A DNA stretch of 64,000 nucleotides from Paguma larvata (Eukaryota > Chordata > Mammalia > Carnivora > Viverridae). Positions 1-8,575 of the stretch are shown one piece after another. The stretch spans positions 40,775,030-40,839,029 of the forward strand of contig CM057841.1 in assembly GCA_030068075.1 (NCBI GenBank), read 5' to 3'. The translations under genes were made by a program, and so were the position numbers. Within the stretch, counting starts at the first letter, position 1. Each line of letters begins with the position of its first letter. Under the pieces are notes generated by a model. The model saw only the letters and a list, made by a program, of their open reading frames with translations, did not search any database and was not told the origin of the DNA.

Positions 1-80
1 TTCTGAATTTATGAATTGATAATAAGCCACCTTCTCATAATGATTAATGGTAATTAACCTTTTAAGGCGCCATCACTTAC

Positions 81-162
81 CTGGCCATCTCTGGCTGACA
101 GGCCTTGGAGACAGGACAGAATGCTGATGGTGGAAGGGACCTTTCTCTGGACTCCCAAGGTC
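81..162 (-). other. Candidate internal exon (minus strand), unassigned
   Basis: On the minus strand this 82-nt segment has a strong acceptor on its right side (pyrimidine-rich TGTTTTCTACCTTACAG) and a near-consensus donor on its left side (CAG|GTAAGTGATG). All three frames are open, so coding potential cannot be judged. I do not recognise a protein. Splice-like pairs arise by chance in a window this size, so this is a hypothesis only; a conserved non-coding exon is also possible. Confidence 0.22.
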
Positions 163-309
163 CTGTAAGGTAGAAAACACCATTTCTGTGTGGAGATGTC
201 ACAAATAGAATGCAGCCTCAGAGAATTTCAAACAAGGGGAAAATATACGCATGGCCCTTAGGGGTGATTTGCTTTCTCCTGGAAGGACTTGGAGGTTAGA
301 GTCAGCCAG

Positions 310-395
310 CTCTACTGCTGAAAGCTGTGGGACATTGGTCAGGTCTTTCCACCTGTGTACAACCTACTTTATCTGTAAAGTGGATGAATAGTGAA
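310..395 (+). repeat. MIR fragment
   Basis: The stretch matches the MIR core in order: a short form of 'tgacc ttgg gcaag', then 'ctttccacctgtgtac', then 'tttatctgtaaagtgg', which is the MIR 'cctcatctgtaaaatgg' block. It is strongly diverged and short. Confidence 0.35.
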
Positions 396-417
396 TTCAT
401 TAACAATCAATCTTGTT

Positions 418-467
418 TATAAAAAAAAATTATTTATTTTGAGACAGAGAAATAGAGAGTGGGAGAG

Positions 468-515
<48 letters not shown>

Positions 516-654
516 AGGGAGAGGGAGAATCCCAAACAGGCTCTGCATTGTCAGCACAGAGCCCAGTGCAGGGCTCAAACTCATGAACCATGAAATCATG
601 ACCTGAGCTGAAATCAGGAGTCGTAGCTTAACCAACTGAACTGCCAACGCACCC
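418..654 (-). mobile_element. CAN-SINE (tRNA-Lys derived), antisense
   Basis: The reverse strand shows the tRNA-like head (degenerate, ending in the complement of GGGTGCGTTGGCAGTT), the body 'gctctgtgctgac' and a CT tract that has expanded to a GA microsatellite on the plus strand at 471-508. The A-rich tail lies at the left end. It is clearly diverged in the head, hence an older copy. No clear TSD is visible. Its head end is separated by only a few bases from the next SINE. Confidence 0.88.
471..508. repeat. (GA)n microsatellite inside SINE
   Basis: About 19 uninterrupted AG/GA dinucleotides, expanded from the CT-rich segment of the antisense SINE that contains it. Confidence 0.9.
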
Positions 655-665
655 AACATTTAACC

Positions 666-892
666 ATTTATTTATTTATTTATTTTTAAATTTTATTTTA
701 ATGTTTATTCATTTTTGAAAGAGACAGTGCAAGTGGGGGATGGGCAGAGAGCAAGGGAGACAGAATCTGAAGCAGGCTCCAGGCTCTGAGCTGTCAGCAC
801 AGAGCGCGACGTGGGGCTCGAACCCACAAACTGTGAGATCATGACCTGAGCCAAAGTTGGATGCTTAACCAACTGAGCCACCCAGGTGTCCC
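666..892 (-). mobile_element. CAN-SINE, antisense, with 9-bp TSD
   Basis: Complete antisense SINE: T-rich tail, GA/CT tract, 'gaagcaggctccaggctctgagctgtcagcac' region and head ending 'gagccacccaggtgtcccc'. The target duplication CATTTAACC is perfect (657-665 and 893-901). The target site sits a few bases beyond the head of the SINE at 418-654, so the two copies form a head-to-tail pair made by two independent insertions. Confidence 0.93.
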
Positions 893-1063
893 CATTTAAC
901 CTTTTAAATGAAGAGCCCAGGGGGCTTGCACAGGACCAAAGGCAAGCCCCCTTCTCAAGCAGGCAGCACCACATGAAATCTGCCTTCTAGCAAGTGAGCC
1001 CTTGTCACACATGCTGACACTAACCTCGATCCATGACATACTCCACATCTTTGTCTGTTCTAG

Positions 1064-1139
1064 GCTTCCCCACCGCCGACATCGGCAGTGTGAACATCAA
1101 AGATAGCTGGGAAGTAGATTCTGGATTGGGGTTTAGCAA
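1064..1139 (+). CDS. Candidate coding exon, protein unassigned
   Basis: A 76-nt segment with all parts of an internal exon. A branch-point-like CACTAAC lies about 40 nt upstream. The acceptor is pyrimidine-rich (CACATCTTTGTCTGTTCTAG) and the donor is AGCAA|GTAAGA. Only one of three frames is open across it; read in intron phase 1 it gives 24 residues including NIKDSWEVDSGLGFS and leaves two bases for the next exon. The segment keeps three CpGs in 'accgccgacatcgg', in an otherwise CpG-poor region, as coding constraint often does. I cannot name the protein, and no partner exon is identifiable, so this is an inference from signals. A chance splice pair or a decayed exon remains possible. Confidence 0.35.
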
Positions 1140-1267
1140 GTAAGATATTTATCAAAGGGACCCCTGGAGAAGAGAGGAGAAGGAAGCAGGGTTCAGCAGA
1201 GTGAGAAAATTTGAGGCACGATGACAGATGTGGTTGAGCCCTGGAGCTAGAATGGCCCCTTTGGAGT

Positions 1268-1345
1268 TGTTATTATTATTTTTTTTTAATTGAGGTATAA
1301 CTAACATAGAGCATTATATAGTTTTAGGCGTGCAACATAATGACT
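1268..1345 (-). mobile_element. L1 3'-end fragment, antisense
   Basis: A poly-T run is followed by 'aattgaggtataactaacatagagcattatatagttttaggcgtgcaacataatga', read in short blocks that correspond one by one to the carnivore L1 3'-end complement also seen at 29130 and 52540. The copy is severely 5'-truncated (about 75 bp). No convincing TSD was found. Confidence 0.75.
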
Positions 1346-1597
1346 CTGTGTCCAGCAGAGTCATTCAGAAACGGCATCAGTGGCCAACACTGTATAGCCT
1401 TACAACAATCATTGGATGCAGGCTGCCCCAGAGAGAGTTATGACCTTGATCAAGGTGTCGCTCTATACCTGACAGAATCCCTCTCAAGGAGCCGAGAGTT
1501 AAAGTTGGTTTCCAGGTGGCACTCCGAGCTACTGCAACCACCAGGGCTTCATGGAAGGGGACATTGGGTGGCCTATCAGAGTGTTCTCCACACCAGT

Positions 1598-1790
1598 ATT
1601 CAGTAAGCATTTACTATATCCCAGATAGGCTCTGGTGGGCTGGTACCTGCTCTCACATTTCGCTCTTGCCATAACCCTAAGAGCTAGGTATTAGTGTGCA
1701 CATTTGCCACGTGATGAAACTGAGGCTAAAGGTCTAAGAACCAGTAATTTGTGCATCTACAATTCAAACCAAGTCATGAACTCTACTTAA
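1598..1790 (-). repeat. MIR, antisense
   Basis: Shows the reverse MIR order: 'taagcatttactatatcccag', 'cataaccctaagagctaggtatta', 'gatgaaactgaggct' and 'aattcaaaccaagtc'. Ancient and diverged but collinear over nearly the whole element. Confidence 0.75.
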
Positions 1791-2014
1791 TGTTAACTCG
1801 CATGAGTCCAAAGGTTTGCAGTAAATTGAGAGTCACCTCATACTAACCACCAATTCTTACTTGTACTTCTCTAATTTTTACTTGGGGACTGGTTTCACTG
1901 CCCCCATCCTTTTAAATTCCATATCTCTGTAGAATTCATTCCAGACCATGCCTCCATCTTTTCCAGTTAGCTGGAAAGAATTGTTACCTGCTCTTTGTTC
2001 TCCAAGTATCTGGC

Positions 2015-2195
2015 TAACTCTGTGATTTTGCAGAAGGTACTTATCTCTCTGAGCCTCTTTTTTCCTCATTTGTAATATGGGAATCATCGTGGCTCTCTCA
2101 CATCAAATTTCTAAGAGGTCTTAAAAGTAAATGCATAAGCATCACACTGACAAGCATGCTCAGTATAGTAAGGGCTATCTAAGTATTTACTCGTT
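2015..2195 (+). repeat. MIR, sense
   Basis: Collinear with MIR: 'ctgtgattttgcagaaggtacttatctctctgagcctc', 'cctcatttgtaatatggg', then a degraded 3' half ending 'cagtatagtaagggct'. Confidence 0.7.
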
Positions 2196-2559
2196 TTTTT
2201 ATTTGCATTTTCTTCTAATAATATATGTCAGTAATATCATCAGTAATGTTCATGTGTCTCTGGATTTTCTTTATAAGCTTCTTTTTTATAAGGATAAAGT
2301 AGTGTGATATTTACCATAAAATACTTAGGTCTTAGCATAATGCCTCCTAGCAGTAGGTTCCCAATAAAAGACTATTATATTGAGTTACATTTTAACAAAA
2401 CACAACCAAGTTTTACCAGTTATAAAACTTATTATCTTTCAGAATTGTCTATTTGTCTCCATGCATCACCCTGTCCAACTCTGTATCATTTCTTCCTTCT
2501 CATTTGAAGTCAGACAGATTTTGGGGATCAAAGTCCGACTGGACATTTGTTCCCTAACC

Positions 2560-2720
2560 AGTTTAATCCTGTATTTCCACATTGGTAAAATGGAAACAGA
2601 GTGCCAAGTCATGGAGTGTGTAAAGAGAATTAAATGAGATGTGTAGATAGAGCGGTTAGTGTAGGACCTGGCACATGGCAAACCCTCAGCAAATGCTTGT
2701 TCAATAACAGTAACAGCTCC
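2560..2720 (+). repeat. MIR, sense, 3' half
   Basis: Begins in 'tatttccacattggtaaaatgg' and continues through 'gagaattaaatgagatgtg' to 'gacctggcacatggcaaaccctcagcaaatgc', the MIR 3' end in order. Confidence 0.78.
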
Positions 2721-2814
2721 AATTACCACCACAAACATTCTTCTTGTTGAATTTATTTAGTGCTTCTTCTGTGGGATAAAAAACATCAAATTAGAAGTAC
2801 AGTAGAAAGAGCAT

Positions 2815-3012
2815 GGGGGCGCCTGGGTGGCTCGGTCAGTTGAGCGTCCGACTTCAACTCAGGTCATGATCTCTCAGTCTGTAAGTTCGAGGCCCGCGTT
2901 GAGCTCTGTCCTGATAGCTCAGATCTCGGCCCCTCCCCTGCTCATGCTCTCTCACTCTCTCTCTCTCAAAACTAAATGAACATTCAAAAAAAAATTAAGA
3001 AAAAAGAAACAA
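2815..3012 (+). mobile_element. CAN-SINE, sense, internally shortened
   Basis: The head GGGGGCGCCTGGGTGGCTCG and B-box region 'gtaagttcgaggcccgcg' are present. The GAGCCTGGAGCCTGCTTCAG block is missing, so the body joins directly to the 'cccctcccctgctcatgctctctc' part. The A-rich tail ends near 3010. The TSD is AGAMAGAGCAT with one mismatch (2804-2814 and 3013-3023). It forms an inverted pair with the next SINE. Confidence 0.92.
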
Positions 3013-3060
3013 AGACAGAGCATATCCATTGGAGTCTAGTTACATCAAAAAGTATCACTT

Positions 3061-3250
3061 TTTTTTTAATGTTTATTTATTTTTGAAGGAAAGGGAGGGG
3101 CAGAGAGAGAGAGGGAGACACAAAATCCGAAGCAGGCTCCAGGCTCTGAGCTGTCAGCACAGAGCCTGATGCAGGGCTCAAACTCACAAACTGGGAGATC
3201 ATGACCTAAGCTGTCAGACGCTTAACCAACTGAGCCACCCAGGTGCCCCC
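3061..3250 (-). mobile_element. CAN-SINE, antisense, 16-bp TSD
   Basis: Complete antisense copy from a poly-T tail to the head 'gagccacccaggtgcccc'. The TSD TCAAAAAGTATCWCTT (3045-3060 and 3251-3266) has one mismatch in 16, so the insertion is fairly recent. Confidence 0.95.
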
Positions 3251-3334
3251 TCAAAAAGTATCTCTTAACTTTTGAACGAATTAATTAATCTGCCTTAGTC
3301 TTGGTGGGGGTTTTTTTTGGTTGTTTTGTTTTGT

Positions 3335-3420
3335 TGCAGTTGGGAACAATATAATGCATATATCATAGAGTTGTTAGGGTTAAGTGGAGTAATAGATCTG
3401 AGGCATTTCATTTAGCTACT
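3335..3420 (+). repeat. Possible MIR 3' fragment
   Basis: 'tcatagagttgttagggttaag' followed by 'gtaatagatctgaggcattt' resembles the MIR block 'catagggttgttgtgaggatta' and what follows. Weak match. Confidence 0.3.
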
Positions 3421-4274
3421 GAGACCAAATGTTAGCTTTGTGTGTGAAATGACACACGGTTAATACTCCAGAGTTACTGACAGAGCATGGGAGTCACTGA
3501 GTGGGCCCTCCATACACACGAAAGTCTTTCTGTTATATATATACCATTCTACCCCAGGGGAGACTGGCGACGCCCCAGCGCCACATCCTGCACAGCGCTC
3601 AGGAGAATGCTAAATGGTGGGGAAATGTAACAAAGTCTGTTCTAATGAGATGTCCCTGTCGACTCTGGCTGCTCCCAGGTCAAGCTGCCTGTGTCAGAGC
3701 AAGAACACTAATGGACTAGGTGGTCGTGTCTCTCCATCTGACTGAGCTCTGGGTTTTTAACGAAGCAAGCAGCCCACGCGCCCAGGCGTTTTTGGTATGT
3801 GTGTGTGCCTGGGTCTCCAATGACAAATGATTTTTGTCCTAAAGAGAGAATGGAGAAAAACGACAGGGCATGAAGTCTCAGAATGTCCTCTTATTTGCAT
3901 CCATCAGAGAAAAGCTGACCAAGACCTTCCCACACATGCAGATGACCCTTGCACCAGGCAGAAAGGAATAAAAAACACACTGCTTTTCCAGAGGGGCCAT
4001 AATACCTTCAATAGCTTTAACAAAGGCTACTGTCAGCCGCTTGACTTCTTAATGATGAATAATTCATATACATCAAAGCAGCCCTCACAAAGTATTTTTT
4101 TCTACAGGCTCAAAGACAATGAAACAACAGCAAAAAGGCCAGAAGGGGAAAGTTTTTTGAAATCACATCATCTCTACGATCTGTCCTCCCTACTTTTTAG
4201 GATGCATGTTCTGGTCTTGATTGAAATCAACTGCAATATAATTTTATAAAAACATTTTTTTAATATTCCAATTT
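3421..4274. other. Unique sequence, possible conserved element
   Basis: No repeat recognised. A 140-codon open frame spans 3827-4249 on the plus strand, the longest non-repetitive one in the window. It has no recognisable domain, splice context or codon signature, so I do not call it a gene. The 4000-4130 part carries homeodomain-like AT motifs (TTAATGATGAATAATTCAT) between non-AT stretches, as conserved non-coding enhancers often do. Confidence 0.4.
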
Positions 4275-4565
4275 GCTTCTTAGCTCACATAATGGCAAAC
4301 TCCTATGTAGTCTTCAAAGCCCAGCTTAAAAGTCACCATGTTTTGAAGTAAACTCTGCCACTCACCTTCCCAACAGGGTCAGTCTAACCTTTTCCAATTA
4401 TATTAAACACAATCCCTCTACTGCAAGCATTATCAAGCTCTTATTCCTTTAAATCTCTGTCTTAGACTTCAGACTTCTTAAGGTTAGACACCCTGTCTTA
4501 GGTATTTCAGAATCACAGCACCCAACACAGAGTCTAAGATACAACAGGAACTAAATGAATTGTCA
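4275..4565 (+). repeat. L2 3' end, sense
   Basis: Collinear with the L2 3' region: 'tcttcaaagcccagcttaaaagtcacc', 'gtaaactctgccactcaccttccc', 'agacttcagacttcttaagg', 'acaccctgtctta' and 'cacagcacccaacacagagtc'. Confidence 0.72.
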
Positions 4566-4835
4566 TGGAACTGAAATGATTGAATTCGTGAAATAAACAA
4601 AGAACATACTTAAAGTGAAGAATTGGAATGCAAATATATGAAAAGTCTATAAAAACCAAAAGTAGATGAAAAAGAGTATTTCCAGAACCTTAAAACATCA
4701 TCGAGCATTATTTTTATCATTTAGCATTTACTAAGAACCCAAATCAAATGCTTGGAAAGGCAAGGAGCTGGGGTCTCCGTTTGGCAAGGCTTATCAGCAC
4801 TCTTTAAGGGGGAAAGCATTGTAAAGTGAAATATT

Positions 4836-4905
4836 ACGTGTTGGGATGAACACTGGGTGTTATATGTAAACCAATTTGAAAATAAATGATAATAAAAAAA
4901 TAAAA
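4836..4905 (+). mobile_element. Very short L1 3'-end insertion with perfect TSD
   Basis: About 70 bp of L1 3' UTR (TTGGGATGAACACTGGGTGT, then 'tatatgtaaaccaatttgaaaataaatg', then an A-rich tail) is flanked by a perfect 14-bp duplication TAAAGTGAAATATT (4822-4835 and 4906-4919). This is a heavily 5'-truncated L1 retroposition. Confidence 0.88.
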
Positions 4906-5221
4906 TAAAGTGAAATATTTATCAGATCTGAGATAAAATTAAAATGGCAGGCTCACAATCTAGGTTATTTTTATCGTCTGTCTTAAAACATAAACTCCTT
5001 AAACTCCCTTTCTTTTTGATCATCATAAATGGAAATTTACTACAGACATACACACATCAAAATGCAGATGTTACCCACTCTTCATATTTCTCAACTGACT
5101 GCTGCTTCAACAAAATACCACTTCAATCATCAAGGGAGAACACGTTTCTTTTGTGGGGTAAATGCTCGTTATCAAAGGAAAAAAGATACATTTTTAAACT
5201 AAACTATTCCCTGAATATATG

Positions 5222-5980
5222 ATAATGCTTATTGTGTGCCAGATATTGGGCTAATAACCGGTGGCACATTTGGATGGAAAATGTTATCTTCTCCTCCTGG
5301 ACATTATAATCTAGCAATGGAGAAAGATGCAAGGAGATAATTGTTTTAAAATATGTTGTTTTTTTTTTTTTTTTTTTGCTTAATGTATGAACAGAGTTAT
5401 GGTTTTGCAGAAGGTGCAGTGACTGATTCTTTCTGGAGAGTTAGAAACGGTTTCAGAGAAGAGATGATTTTTAATCTGATGCTTGAGGGGTGAGTGAAGG
5501 GATATTTTCCGGTGGAAGAAAGGCAGCTAGAGATTGTCAGAAGAAGTGAGCAGTTCTTTCAAAGATCTGGGGTTATGGAAGGTATTGATGGAAAGTTCCG
5601 TATGGCTGGGTGCCTAATTTATGGTAAGAGATGAAGTAGGCAAAGCTGGAGAAACCAGAAGACGCCTATTGCTAAAAGCCTTGAATTATAGGTTACTAAG
5701 CACAGTGTTTATGTTTAAAGAAGACCCTGTCAGCCTCTTGGGTGGTAGAATGGGCAGAAAACAGGATGGGAGCACCAATTAGCCATTTCTTGGCGATGAG
5801 TAAAGTGATGACAGTTTGAACTAAGACATGGAAGAGGATGCAGAAAGAAAGTCTAGGCTATTCAAGATTGTTGAGATCTTTCTGAAGATGTCAAATACAT
5901 AAAAAGATCAGAGATGGAAGTGATGAGGAGGAGCAGAGAAGGACCGAGTGGGGGGAGGTTTACACAGTTGTTTGTGAAAT
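5222..5980 (-). repeat. L2, antisense, about 760 bp
   Basis: Begins with the reverse L2 end 'atgcttattgtgtgccagatattgggct' and runs through 'ggacattataatctagcaatgg' to the far block 'caattagccatttcttggcgatgag' and 'tttgaactaagacatggaagaggatgcag', which match L2 sequence well upstream of the 3' end. An 18-nt poly-T run (5356-5373) interrupts it. Confidence 0.72.
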
Positions 5981-5990
5981 TAGTCAAATG

Positions 5991-5995
5991 AAAGG

Positions 5996-6093
<98 letters not shown>

Positions 6094-6514
6094 GAGAAAG
6101 AGAGAGAGGAGAGAGAGAGAGAGAGAGAGATGGAAGGAGGAAGAAGGAAGGAAGGAAGGAAGGAAGGAAGGAAGGAAGGAAGGAAGGAAGGAAAGGAAAG
6201 GAAAGGAAAGGAAGGGAAAGGAAGGAAGGAAGGAGAAGGAAAGGGAAGGAAGGAAGGAAAGGGAGAAGGAAAGGGAAAGGAAAGGAAGAGGGAAGGAAGG
6301 GAGGAAGGGAAAGGAATGGAAAGGAAGAGAGGGAAAGGAAAGGGAAAGGAAAGGGAAGGAAGGAAGGAAAGGAAGGAAAGGAAGGAAGGAAGGAAAGAAG
6401 GAAGGAAAGGAAGGAAGGAAGGAAGGAAGGAAGGAAGGAAGGAAGGAAGGAAGGAAGGAAGGAAGGGAAGGAAGGAAGGAAGGAAGGAAGGAAGGAAGGA
6501 AGGAAGGATGGAAG
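5991..6514. repeat. Long purine microsatellite (GAAA)n-(GA)n-(GGAA)n
   Basis: Some 520 bp of almost pure purine on the plus strand. About 24 GAAA units (5997-6092) are followed by a short GA run (to about 6130), then GGAA-rich repeat with AAAGG/GGGAA variants to about 6507. Two open frames (up to 176 codons, Lys/Glu/Arg/Gly only) lie inside and are artefacts of repeat translation. It sits at the end of the antisense L2. Confidence 0.97.
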
Positions 6515-7504
6515 TTAGTTGTGTAACTTTCAGGAAGCTAGGAATGTAGCCCAGTTCATTTTAAATGGATATGTTGGAACCAAAGATAAAATGGCAATTG
6601 CAAATTGAGACATAGTGAGTCTTAGGCGAGGGGTTGATGGTCGGGGCCGCAGAGCCTGGAACCAAAGATCGAGGCGCTTTTAGGAAAGGTTGCAGTATGG
6701 CAGGACTGTCACCTGTTACGAGCTTCAGGATCGTGCATCTGGGTTGGCAGGGGTGCTCCACACAGGATCCCGTATGAGTGAAGGCGTAAGCAACCATCTC
6801 AGGTAGACTGAGAAGGGAAGAGAGCACATCATACTTTTCTTCTCCCACCCTCCCCTGAAAACTTGGCTTCCTTAGTCAGTACCGAAGATTTTGCCGCTCA
6901 TGATTCTCTTTCGTGACTGCGAAAGGTGTCCAAAAGAAGGCTGCAGGACCTGGGTCTCACCAGTCTGGATATTTAAAATCAGGAAACATATGCCTTTGTA
7001 GGTGGAAAGCAGAGTGTGTATGGAAGGACAGATAAATTAGTAGCCTGTGTGGAGGAACCAGGGCTATGACCAGAGAAAAGACAGAAAGATAGTTAAATTC
7101 TGTTGCCTCACTCCAAGGCATGTCAAGAGAACCAGCAAACAATAAGTGGCCAAAAAGTTTTTTTAAAAAGAAAAAAACAAACAATAGATAAAATGCAAAG
7201 TTAAGTGGGCATCTCAGAAACCAGGTATCCATTAATCTGGACTTCTCTTAGGTAAAGGTTAGTCCTCCACTGACTGTTGCTAATTTAGGTCTTTCCCAAT
7301 GGTTACAGGAAAGGTGCAATACAGCTTCTTAATACTTGAATGATAAGGAAGATAAAGCCCTGCCTTTTAATACACATAGATAAAAGGCAGCCATTGGTTC
7401 AGTCTAATTAATAAAGAATTCTAGTTCCTTATCAGACAACTAAAATTGTTTTGCATGTGCTTCTGAAATGCAGGTTGCCTGGATCTTCATTCACTAGTTT
7501 GTTA
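6515..7504. other. Unique sequence, nothing recognised
   Basis: No repeat family, exon signal or RNA gene recognised. The short open frames have no family resemblance. Confidence 0.5.
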
Positions 7505-8005
7505 GCCTGTCTTTACTGAGTACCTACTGTCAGGCACTGTCTGTGAACGAGACAGTGCATGAATACATGAGAGAGAGCAAACTTGGGCATGATCCCTGTT
7601 CCCATGGAATTTTCAGTCTACTGAGGAGTGATAGACATTAATTACATAATCACAAAACTAAATAATTGAAATTGAGATGAAATCTCAAAAGGGATAGAAT
7701 AAATTTTTATAAGTGCAGGCATGACCTTGATTCAGGGGTGGGTTAAGAGTTCTTCTGTAGATAAGACTTGAGCAGTGATCTTAAGGATGAGTGTGGTATA
7801 CAAGCAGTTCAAACAGAGGGAGCATCCTGTGCAAAGGTCCTGTGTCTAGGTTCCTGAAAGATTTCTATTGTGGCAGGGGTATATAGAACAGGTAGAAGGA
7901 AGAGGATAAAACATTCTGGAAAGAGGCCCTAAGGCAAGGGAGGGGCCTTACAGATGCTTTACTAAGGTTTTGGATTCTTTTCTTACTGTTCTAAGAACAA
8001 TGAGT
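7505..8005 (-). repeat. L2, antisense
   Basis: Starts 'actgagtacctactgtcaggcactgt' and continues 'atccctgttcccatggaattttcagtct', 'tgcaaaggtcctgtgtctaggt', and 'ggggccttacagatgc ... ttttggattcttttctta'. These are the successive blocks of the L2 3' region in reverse. Confidence 0.75.
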
Positions 8006-8189
8006 TTCTGTGCGCTAGTAAGTTCCATAATTTTGTTGCTTCGATATGCATATGACTTTCATTTCCTTAACTCTTCACAACAGTATGATTAGAACTGTGT
8101 ACCTTGATGTAGAAAGAAGCCAGAGATGAACCAAATTAGATAGGTTTGCAACTCTGAAGAAATCCAGTTTACAAGAGAGAAAAGTAAAC

Positions 8190-8335
8190 ATAATTATGAA
8201 GAGTGTAAACAATGGTAGGAGAAAGATGAGCTAGGAGGGGCTAATAGAGGTGGGCTCCTCACTAAACTTCCAGAGGAAGGACAGATTCCAAGGTGGGTAA
8301 CATCTGAATCCAAAGAACAAGTAGAATTTTCCTAA
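8190..8335 (-). repeat. Probable L2 fragment, antisense
   Basis: 'gctcctcactaaacttccagaggaagg' followed by 'ggtgggtaacatctgaatcc' resembles the L2 block 'ggaaggcttcctggaggaggtgacatctgag'. Short and diverged. Confidence 0.4.
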
Positions 8336-8344
8336 AATACTTAG

Positions 8345-8575
8345 AATAACAGCTGATATACATGAAATGCTTACTGTGTGCCAGGCACTAAGTGCTTTTC
8401 ACCTGTATTTAAGACACCAAAAGCAATATGAGAAATGTTCTATTACTATCCTCCTTTTAAAGATGCAGAAACTGAGGCTCAGAAATGCTAAGCAGTTTGT
8501 TCAAGATCACACAGCCAAGACATGGGAGAACCATGATTTGAACAAAGATTATGTGTGCTTAAAATAAGGGCCAGA
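8345..8575 (-). repeat. MIR, antisense, near full length
   Basis: Reverse MIR in order: 'aatgcttactgtgtgccaggcac', 'tattactatcctccttttaaag', 'gcagaaactgaggctcagaaatg', 'caagatcacacagccaag' and 'gatttgaac'. Confidence 0.87.

Larger units (their letters stand above)
894..1597. other. Mostly unique sequence
   Basis: Apart from the exon-like segment at 1064-1139 and an L1 3'-end scrap at 1268-1345, I recognise nothing here. The 88-codon frame at 1340-1606 starts inside a hairpin next to the L1 scrap and resembles no family I know. Confidence 0.5.

Noticed and set aside
3827..4249. 140-codon open frame as a gene
   Set aside because: No recognisable domain, no promoter or splice context, and composition of ordinary AT-rich DNA; a frame of this length is expected by chance in 64 kb.
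5988..6549. Open frames of 176 and 139 codons
   Set aside because: They are translations of GAAA/GGAA microsatellite (Lys, Glu, Arg, Gly only), with no start context or homology.
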